A DNA stretch of 5,064 nt from Candidatus Poseidoniaceae archaeon. GTDB taxonomy: Archaea; Thermoplasmatota; Poseidoniia; Poseidoniales; Poseidoniaceae. Under the pieces are notes generated by a model. That model ran no database searches and was not told the origin of the DNA. It was given only the letters and a program-made list of their open reading frames with translations. Every line of letters starts with the position of its first letter. Position 1 is the stretch's first letter. A program made the translations under genes and the position numbers. The stretch is taken from contig JASLVI010000114.1 of the NCBI GenBank assembly GCA_030741455.1, positions 1-5,064 on the forward strand, read 5' to 3'. Below, piece after piece: positions 1 through 5,064 of this stretch.

Positions 1-234
1 GGATTGGGACTTAGCGATCAAACCATCAAGAGCATCGTTTCAACCATCCGTTCAGAAGCCCAAATCGATGCAGAGGTCGATGTCCAATCTGCAACTACCG
101 CAGCAGATATTGAACGATGGGTGCAGCATCCTCCAAGGGGTTGGGCGCCTCGAGTTCACCTCGCAAAATCAACGACTTCAGAATCGGTTCAAGTTCAGTC
201 CACACACGATCCAATGATGCAAAGAAAAGCAGAT
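1..234 (+). other. Unidentified C-terminal end of an upstream domain plus linker to the KS
   Basis: These 78 codons continue in frame with the KS. The first half is probably helical (stretches such as SDQTIKSIVSTIRSEAQID and AADIERWVQHPP), then comes a polar Ser/Thr/Gln-rich stretch that looks like a linker, ending at the KS start near PYVVSG. The two ATG codons at 214-219 (residues 72-73) are not a convincing start: no ribosome binding site is visible before them and the frame stays open to base 1. I do not recognise the domain. An AT or an enoyl reductase would be functionally reasonable upstream neighbours, but that is inference only. Confidence 0.5.
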
Positions 235-3200
235 CCATACGTCGTTTCTGGAATCAGCCTTGGACTCCCTGGCGGCGAGAAAGTCTTCGACGAGGATGTG
301 TTTGAACGTCTGGTTCGTGGTGAAACGTGCATTCAAGAGGTTTCAGACGAATACAAACAACGTTTACTCGACAAAAACATAACTCGATTGATCAAAGGAC
401 GTGATGGTTCTGTCAACATGGAACAAGCCACCACATTTGGCGATATTCCTCAACTTGCGGGTGTAAAAGGAGCCTTTGATCTTGCTGAAGAGTTCGGTAT
501 TGATCCAAAGATGATTATGGCATGGGACATTACAACACAACTTGCTATGGCTTCTGGCTTGCTCGCATTACGTGACGCTGGAATTCCACTCACGCCTGAA
601 GAACAAACAGGTAAGGGTGGATTGCGATTGATTCGAAATTGGCAGGTGCCAAGTGTTCACCGTGATCGAACCGGTATCGTCTTGGCATCATGTTTCCCAG
701 GATTACAGATGGCGATGAAGCATGCAAAGACAGATGGCGATGATGGTGAAGGAAAGTTCGACCGCCGTTATTTGTTCCAAACGTTGACCATGGGTCATTC
801 ACAATTTGCTCAGTTTACTGGTATTCGCGGTCCTACGACAACGATTAATCTCGCTTGTGCATCCGCAACGGGTGCATTCCAAATCGCAGAAGATTGGCTT
901 GCAGCAGATCGAGTGGATCGAGTTGTTATTCTCTCTGCTGATGATGTAACTGGAGACGATCTATGGGAGTGGATTGGAAGTGGATTTGCTTCAACAGGGG
1001 CGGCATCAACAAGTGATGTCATTGAAGAAGCAGCATTACCGTTTGATAAACGACGAAACGGGCTTGTCTTGGGTATGGGAGCGGCTTCCTTTGTGGTTGA
1101 ACGAAAGAGTTCAGCGGATGAACGAGGTGTGCAGCCGATCGCTGAATTACTCGGTGCAAAAACAGCAAATTCCGCTTATCATGGAACAAGACTCGATGTT
1201 GAACACGTCGCAAAAACAGTCGATAATTTCGTGGGAGAAATGGAACAGCGTTGGAATCTCAATCGACATTCGATTGCAAAAGATTTGGTCTTCTATTCGC
1301 ATGAAACCTACACGCCTGCTCGTGGCGGAAGTGCTCAAAGTGAAGTCAAGGCATTACGTCAGACATTCGGCGACAGTACGGATTCGATGGTCATTGCCAA
1401 TACAAAGGGCTTCACTGGCCATCCAATGGGTGTCGGTATTGAAGATGCAAGCATGTTCTATGGCTTGTTAACAAAACGAATCCCGCCGATTGCGAATCAC
1501 AAAGTCGTTGATGAGGAACTTGGAAATCTCCATCTCTCAGAGGGAGGCGATTATCCGAATTTGAAATACGGGCTACGTTTCGCTGCTGGATTTGGATCAC
1601 AAATCGGCCTCTCGTTCGTCCGTGCATGGCCAATTGAAGGGGAACGAATTAATGGCCAACGACTTCTTTCTTGGTGTCGAAGTCTTGCTGGTTCTCAAGA
1701 CATACAATTACGTATTCTCGACAATAAACTCGTTGCTTATGTTGATGGTGATGATAACCTACATGGAGGAATTCAAGGCGATGCGTATGAAATCACTGCA
1801 CCATTTGAAGGTCTGCCGAGCGAACCTGTTGAAGTTCAGGAGCCGCCTACAGAGGAACCTTCTCCAAGTTCTGAGCCAGAAGTTGTGGTCGAAACACCAC
1901 CTGCACCTGCTCCAACAAGCAGTCCTGCATCAGGTGACATGGTTCAAACCGTCATCGACGTTGTCGTCAAACATACAGGATACCCTGCGGATTTCGTTGA
2001 ATTGGATCAAGATTTGGAAGGCGAGTTAGGCATTGATACCGTGAAGCAAGCTGAAATTATGGTCGATATCCGCCAGCAGTTCAATCTCCCCGTGGATGAA
2101 ACCTTCGTACTCTCTGAACATCCAACATTGAATCACATGATCGGTTACATTCAACGAATGCAAGGTGGAGAAGCGACGGTTGCAGCACCTGCTCCAATGG
2201 CTGAGCCAGAACCACCTGCGCCTGCCCCAGAAGCACCCCAAGTCGTTGCTCCTGTTGCAGCAGCACCAGTATCTGATGAAGCGATGACACAACAAGTCAT
2301 CGATGTCGTCGTCAAGCATACCGGTTATCCTGCAGACTTTATTGAATTGGACCAGGATTTGGAAGGTGAATTGGGCATTGATACGGTCAAGCAAGCCGAG
2401 ATCATGGTCGACATACGCCAATTGTTCAATCTCCCTGTCGATGAGGATTTCTTGCTTTCAGAACATCCAACGTTGAATCACATGATTGCCTATATTGCAC
2501 GGATGACTGGAGGAGATACCGTCGTAAACACGCCTGTTACCGCTGCCCCTGCAGCATCTGAACCCGTTCAGGAACAAGCACCGCCTCAGGTGGAATCTTC
2601 TGCACCGATGCCAACGGATGCAGGCATTGAATCTTCCTTGGTAGAGGTCGTCGTCAAGCATACTGGATACCCTGCGGATTTCATTGAAATGGACCAGGAT
2701 TTGGAAGGTGAACTTGGTATTGATACTGTCAAGCAAGCCGAAATTATGGTTGATGTCCGTGAAATATTCTCACTTCCCGTCGACGAGGATTTCCTGCTTT
2801 CAGACCATCCTACGCTCAACCATTTTGTTGCCTATATTCTCAAGATGAACGGTGGGACGACTACGGCTGAAGCGACGCCTGTTGTAGAAACAGCGACTCA
2901 ACCAACGCCTGTTGAATCTACGTCTACAGTACAACATGATGGCTGTCGACGTTGGCAGATTGAGGTTGAAGAAGCGGATACCGTCAAAGCATCATTAACA
3001 CTTGATGGAACCGTAGTTATCACCGATGATGGCTGGGGCATTGCTGAACAACTCTGCGCACGTCTTGAGGCCAGAGGACTCTCAACCGTTCGAGTAGGAT
3101 TTGAAGCCGGTATCCGCGATGTTTCAATTCAGACAGAACAAGGCCGAACTGTCCATCGAGGAGATCCAGGAAATGCTGAACATATTGAATCCATTACAAC

Positions 3201-5064
3201 CTCACTTTCAACGATGAACGTTGTCGGTCTGATCCATCTTGCTCCAATGAAACTCGCATCCGCAGCATGGTCTGAAGATACATTGCCTTCAGCCCAAATC
3301 TCACTAGCCGCTCACGGATGGTTTGGTCTTCTGAAAGGAATGGATGCACAGCTCGGGGCATTGAATCAAGGCCTCGTTGCGAGCGTCACTGCGATGGATG
3401 GCCGGCATGGCAACATTGGAGAACGTTTCAATGCCATTCAATGTGCAGCATCAGGCGTCACCAAATCCTATGCTTTTGAACGTCAGAACTTGAGGGCTCG
3501 TGCACTTGATGTCCATCCTGAACTCATCTTTGATGCTGAAACTGCAGCAGAACATATCGAAGTGGAATTGTTTGAACATGCTGGTGAAGTAGAGATAGGT
3601 CTTGATCGAGACGGCCGTCGATGGCTCCTCGTAGCCTTTGCCGAAGATGTTGTAGGTGAACTTGAACCACTTCAATCCGATGACGTATGGCTCGTTTCAG
3701 GGGGTGGCTCTGGCGTGACTGCAGCTTGTATTATGGGTGTAGCAGAAGCCAGTCAAGATGCAGAAGCCACCTTCCATTTGCTTGGAAGGTCGGTTCTTAT
3801 CGAACAAACCTCGGAATGGTTGGATTGGAGCGAAGAAGATCTGATGAAGGAAAAGATGGCATTACGTGAACGATTAACTGATGCATCATCTGACGGCAAA
3901 GTCACCATGGTTGAGTGGAACAAATCATGGCAGAAGTATACGCGTAGTCGCGATGTCTATCAAACTCTCTCGCACATAGAATCCACAGGAAATCGAGCGT
4001 TCTACCATTCCATTGATGTGACGGATGCTGAAGCACTTTCAACGCTTGGAGCATCACTCGCAAACCCGATTACTGGCGTGGTTCATGGGGCTGGATTGGA
4101 AGATTCCAAACTCGTCGCCGATAAGACATGGGGCACCTTTGACAAGGTCGTTCGTGTGAAAATCGATGGCTGGTCTTCGTTGATGAAGGCGGTTGAAGCA
4201 TCGAAAGGTACGTTGCGATTTGCCTCAGCATTTACCTCCGTCGCTGGACGTTTCGGTAATGGTGGTCAAACAGATTATGCTGCAGCGAACTCTATCCTTG
4301 ATGCAGAGATGGCTCGTCAAACTGCGAAAGGAGCATGCAGAGCAGTTGCCATTGGATGGACGGGTTGGCGAGATGTCGGAATGGCAACGCGAGGTAGTAT
4401 CGAAGCGGTCTTTGAAGCAGCAGGAATTGAAACACTACCTGTTGATGTAGGCGTCCAGATTTTCGTTGATGAAGCGCTTCGAGGTGGTAAGCGACGAGTC
4501 ATTGCCTGTGGTTCTCTTGGCTTGATGGATCGCTTCGATTCATTCAGAGAAGCACCGTTGATGCTGCCTGGAGAAATGGCTGCTGTTATGGCAGATCCAG
4601 CCCGATTCCCATTCATTGACAAAGTTCTCGCCATTGAAGAACATCAGATGGTGATGACACAGAGCACACTTTCTGTTGCAGATCATCCGTTTCTTAGCGA
4701 CCATGCAATCGAAGGTATTCCTTACCATCCAGGTGTGATGGCCTTGGAGATGTTCGCAGAAAATGCACTCTTGCTTTGCCCTGATGCATGCCTTGCAGGT
4801 TTCGAAGGTGTGACCTTCGGATTGCCTGTCAAGGTCATGAAAGGAAGCATGTGCGTACGTGTTGAAGCAAAGGTTGGCCGCACTCAAGGAGATTTAACGT
4901 GGGTTGAATGCCGCCTCGTATCAGATTTAACCAATTCAGAAGGTGTAGTCTTTGGTGAACGTGAACATCATCAAGCAACAGTTCGCCTCGTCAAGAAATC
5001 AGATGATCTTAGCACCTTCTTGCAATCTGAAATTGATGAACTTCCATCCATTGGAACGCCTCCA
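1..5064 (+). CDS. PfaA-like type I fatty acid/polyketide megasynthase, internal fragment (KS-ACP-ACP-ACP-KR-DH)
   Basis: One uninterrupted reading frame of 1688 codons covers the window and is open at both ends, so the full protein is larger. Domains in order are KS (about residues 79-548), three ACPs (647-720, 762-835, 876-949), KR (981-1510) and the start of a DH (1536-1688). Domain order, the style of the KR motifs (GGGSGVTA, VHGAG) and the DH signature resemble PfaA of PUFA synthases. PfaA normally has a malonyl-transferase between KS and ACPs; here that gap is only about 100 residues. The expected cytoplasmic role is iterative chain extension on ACP-bound thioesters with keto reduction and dehydration. 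No signal peptide or membrane segment is visible. Codon use looks even throughout, with no frameshift. Family membership is firm; the product (unsaturated fatty acid, hydrocarbon or polyketide) cannot be told, so no gene symbol is given. Confidence 0.95.
235..1644 (+). other. Beta-ketoacyl synthase (KS) domain
   Basis: This domain performs decarboxylative Claisen condensation between an acyl chain held on its cysteine and an extender unit on ACP. The nucleophile is Cys286 (856-858) in GPTTTINLACASATGAF, matching the usual GP..(D/N)xACSS pattern. His434 (1300-1302) lies in SHETYTPARGGSA, Lys469 (1405-1407) and His474 (1420-1422) in NTKGFTGHPMG, replacing the usual HGTGT and KSxxGH contexts. 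Spacings of 148 and 40 residues are close to those in known KS enzymes. PFDKRRNGLVLGMGA (residues 347-361) is the second conserved block, with Met359 where Glu or Asp is common. The domain ends with a C-terminal core strand region (AAGFGSQIGLSFVR). About 470 residues is slightly longer than a typical KS. All catalytic residues are present, so an active condensing enzyme is expected rather than a decarboxylase-only KSQ or chain-length-factor domain, which lack the cysteine. Confidence 0.93.
1645..1791 (+). other. Short post-KS segment
   Basis: About 49 residues directly after the KS, beginning near ERINGQRLLSWCRSLAGS. It reads as an amphipathic helix followed by two short strands (IQLRILDNKLVAYVDG), then a Gly/Asp-rich turn before the proline-rich linker starts. 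It is not low-complexity, so it is probably folded, perhaps packing on the KS as post-KS linkers do in other megasynthases. I dimly recall a comparable helix-strand segment after the KS in related large proteins, but could not check this. It is far too short to be an acyltransferase. Confidence 0.5.
1792..1938 (+). other. Pro/Ala/Glu-rich linker between KS region and ACP1
   Basis: About 49 residues dominated by Pro, Glu, Ser, Ala and Val (for example VQEPPTEEPSPSSEPEV, then PPAPAPTSSPASG). This composition is typical of flexible, extended linkers that let a carrier protein reach several active sites. It marks the beginning of the carrier-protein region. Confidence 0.8.
1939..2160 (+). other. 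Acyl carrier protein domain 1 (Thr at the phosphopantetheine site)
   Basis: A 74-residue four-helix carrier protein domain. The start (VIDVVVKHTGYPADF) and the loop and helix II (ELDQDLEGELGIDTVKQAEI) align directly with PUFA-synthase ACPs, whose motif is LGIDSIKRVEIL. The modified serine is replaced by Thr680 (ACC, 2038-2040). The arginine after the conserved lysine is Gln, and the following valine is Ala. The acidic loop before the motif is kept. The domain closes with SEHPTLNHMIGYI, the usual helix IV region. It differs from ACP2 at only a few residues, mainly in the second half. Its role would be to carry the growing chain if the threonine is phosphopantetheinylated. Confidence 0.9.
2161..2283 (+). 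other. Pro/Ala-rich linker between ACP1 and ACP2
   Basis: Forty-one residues beginning with a Gly-Gly pair just after helix IV, followed by Ala/Pro/Glu/Val repeats (APAPMAEPEPPAPAPEAP). Its sequence is not conserved with the other linkers but length and composition are, as expected of a flexible tether. Confidence 0.8.
2284..2505 (+). other. Acyl carrier protein domain 2 (Thr at the phosphopantetheine site)
   Basis: Second carrier protein, 345 bp downstream of the first in the same register. The core ELDQDLEGELGIDTVKQAEI is identical to ACP1, with Thr795 (ACG, 2383-2385) at the prosthetic-group position. It differs from ACP1 mainly at V/I after ADF, Q/L before FNLPVDE, and in the segment leading to helix IV (DEDFLLSEHPTLNHMIAYI). 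Tandem ACPs in PUFA synthases are functionally redundant and their number affects yield; the same additive role is inferred here. Confidence 0.9.
2506..2625 (+). other. Pro/Ala/Glu/Thr-rich linker between ACP2 and ACP3
   Basis: Forty residues starting with Gly-Gly-Asp-Thr and continuing with Pro, Ala, Val, Gln and Glu (for example TAAPAASEPVQEQAPPQ). Low complexity, same type of tether as between ACP1 and ACP2, one codon shorter. Confidence 0.8.
2626..2847 (+). other. Acyl carrier protein domain 3 (Thr at the phosphopantetheine site)
   Basis: Third carrier protein, 342 bp after the second. The motif ELGIDTVKQAEIMVDV keeps threonine, Thr909 (ACT, 2725-2727), where serine is expected. This copy is the most diverged of the three: LVEVV instead of VIDVV at the start, EMDQ for ELDQ, REIFSLP for RQLFNLP, SDHP for SEHP, and NHFVAYILKM at the end. 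The phosphopantetheine-site segment itself is unchanged, which points to functional constraint there. Confidence 0.9.
2848..2940 (+). other. Thr/Pro/Glu-rich linker between ACP3 and KR
   Basis: About 31 residues rich in Thr, Ala, Val, Pro and Glu (GGTTTAEATPVVETATQPTP), ending where the more ordered sequence CRRWQIEVEEAD begins. It closes the carrier-protein region. Confidence 0.75.
2941..3660 (+). other. KR structural (non-catalytic) subdomain, PfaA type
   Basis: About 240 residues that precede the catalytic KR, as in other megasynthase ketoreductases, where a truncated Rossmann fold stabilises the catalytic half. A first strand and turn VVITDDGWGIAEQLCARLEA (residues 1005-1024) resembles the VTDDGxG start of this subdomain in PfaA-like proteins. 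Later segments include VVGLIHLAPM, GLVASVTAMDGRHGN and GVTKSYAFE, the last resembling the region where these proteins carry a KS-KR style helix. It contains no SDR active-site triad, so it is not a second reductase. Assignment rests on position and overall pattern. Confidence 0.75.
3676..4530 (+). other. Ketoreductase (KR) catalytic domain, SDR fold
   Basis: This domain reduces the 3-ketoacyl-ACP to 3-hydroxyacyl-ACP with NADPH (cofactor inferred from family). The nucleotide-binding turn is VSGGGSGVTAA (Gly-rich from residue 1234, base 3700). VVHGAG (from residue 1360) is the NNAG-like strand. Active-site residues are Lys1387 (4159-4161, in RVKIDGW), Ser1413 (4237-4239, in FTSVAGRFGN) and Tyr1426 (4276-4278), with Asn1430 in YAAAN; Ser to Tyr spacing is 13, as in polyketide KRs. 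The C-terminal part (WTGWRDVGMATRG, then VDVGVQIFVDEAL) matches PfaA-type KR ends. The loop after VHGAG reads LEDSKL, so neither the LDD fingerprint of B-type nor the Trp fingerprint of A-type KRs is clear and the alcohol stereochemistry cannot be called. All catalytic residues are present. Confidence 0.92.
4531..4605 (+). other. Linker between KR and DH
   Basis: About 25 residues (from residue 1511 to 1535) with mixed composition, including APLMLPGEMAAVMADPAR. No motif is visible; it simply joins the end of the KR to the strand that opens the dehydratase. Confidence 0.5.
4606..5064 (+). other. Dehydratase (DH) domain, first hot-dog fold, truncated by the window end
   Basis: This domain would dehydrate 3-hydroxyacyl-ACP to the 2-enoyl-ACP. 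It opens with FPFIDKVLAIEEHQ and reaches DHPFLSDHAIEGIPYHPGVM, where His1568 (4702-4704) starts a perfect HxxxGxxxxP motif (HAIEGIPYHP), the hallmark of hot-dog dehydratases. LEMFAENALLL is the central hot-dog helix. FEGVTFGLPVKVMKG and the FGEREHHQATVRL strand match the PfaA-type polyketide dehydratase layout. The partner aspartate motif (DxxxQ/H) belongs to the second hot-dog fold and is expected beyond base 5064, so activity cannot be judged fully. The last residues (IDELPSIGTPP) look like the link between the two folds. Confidence 0.88.

Larger units (their letters stand above)
1939..2847 (+). repeat. Three tandem in-frame ACP-coding repeats (periods 345 and 342 bp)
   Basis: Equivalent positions recur at 1939, 2284 and 2626, and the motif Thr codons at 2038, 2383 and 2725. 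The conserved 222-bp units alternate with variable linkers of about 120 bp. Protein identity is very high, but at the DNA level the copies have drifted at synonymous sites: over the first 50 aligned codons from VIDVVV, ACP1 and ACP2 differ synonymously at 25 codons and non-synonymously at 2, by my count. This fits old duplications held by purifying selection, not a recent expansion or assembly artefact. Confidence 0.92.

Noticed and set aside
214..219. Tandem ATG codons as a possible start of the gene just before the KS
   Set aside because: The frame is open upstream with similar codon use, no ribosome binding site is visible, and the stretch reads as an interdomain linker.
793..813. MGHSQFA, resembling the GHSxG nucleophile motif of acyltransferases
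   Set aside because: It lies inside the KS, about 16 residues before the active-site cysteine, and is followed by Phe rather than Gly with no other AT motif nearby.
974..1471. 165-codon open frame in frame 2 inside the KS region
   Set aside because: It overlaps the KS-coding frame with its catalytic motifs; its own translation shows no recognisable domain and is a shadow.
1592..2029. 145-codon frame-2 ORF over the KS end and linker
   Set aside because: Its composition (Leu/Lys/His-rich) is what frame-shifted reading of the real gene gives; no domain recognised.
2026..2421. 131-codon minus-strand ORF with an internal repeat
   Set aside because: The repeat is the antisense of the ACP1 and ACP2 coding units, so the pattern is inherited from the + strand gene.
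1939..2847. Regularly spaced repeats considered as CRISPR or mobile-element repeats
   Set aside because: Units are about 220 bp, in frame, diverged at third codon positions and encode ACP domains.
4540..4887. 115-codon minus-strand ORF with several Cys and His residues, suggestive of a zinc-binding protein
   Set aside because: It is antisense to the DH domain; the Cys/His spacing is irregular and arises from complementary codons such as GCA and ATG.

Overview
The whole window is the inside of one very large gene. Frame 1 of the + strand is open from base 1 to base 5064 (1688 codons, no stop), with neither the start nor the stop inside the window. The protein is a type I fatty-acid/polyketide megasynthase related to the PfaA subunit of polyunsaturated fatty acid (PUFA) synthases. 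Residue numbers in this annotation are codon numbers from base 1.

Layout: 1-234, end of an unidentified upstream domain plus a linker. 235-1644, beta-ketoacyl synthase (KS) with Cys286, His434, Lys469 and His474. 1645-1791, short post-KS segment. 1792-1938, Pro/Ala/Glu-rich linker. 1939-2847, three tandem acyl carrier protein (ACP) domains separated by similar linkers. 2848-2940, linker. 2941-4530, ketoreductase (KR), made of a non-catalytic Rossmann-like half and a catalytic half with Lys1387, Ser1413, Tyr1426 and Asn1430. 4606-5064, first hot-dog fold of a PfaA-type dehydratase (DH) with an intact HxxxGxxxxP motif, cut by the window end. No RNA gene, mobile element, CRISPR array, promoter or terminator was seen.

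Inferred cooperation: the ACPs hold the growing acyl chain, the KS extends it by decarboxylative condensation, the KR reduces the 3-keto group and the DH removes water. No acyltransferase (AT) lies between KS and ACPs, where PfaA normally has one, so loading must come from an AT outside this window. The enoyl reductase, if any, is also outside.

The most notable feature is that all three ACPs carry threonine where the phosphopantetheine-bearing serine is expected (LGIDT instead of LGIDS), written with three different Thr codons. The KS also has family-specific changes around its first catalytic histidine. From memory, and not checked here, similar KS and ACP signatures occur in other large bacterial PUFA/PKS-like proteins, so this is more likely a little-characterised subfamily than a unique gene.

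Organism: a prokaryote with roughly balanced base composition, frequent CGA arginine codons and few AGA/AGG codons, coding without interruption. An uncultivated, perhaps marine, bacterium or archaeon would fit, but the sequence does not settle this.
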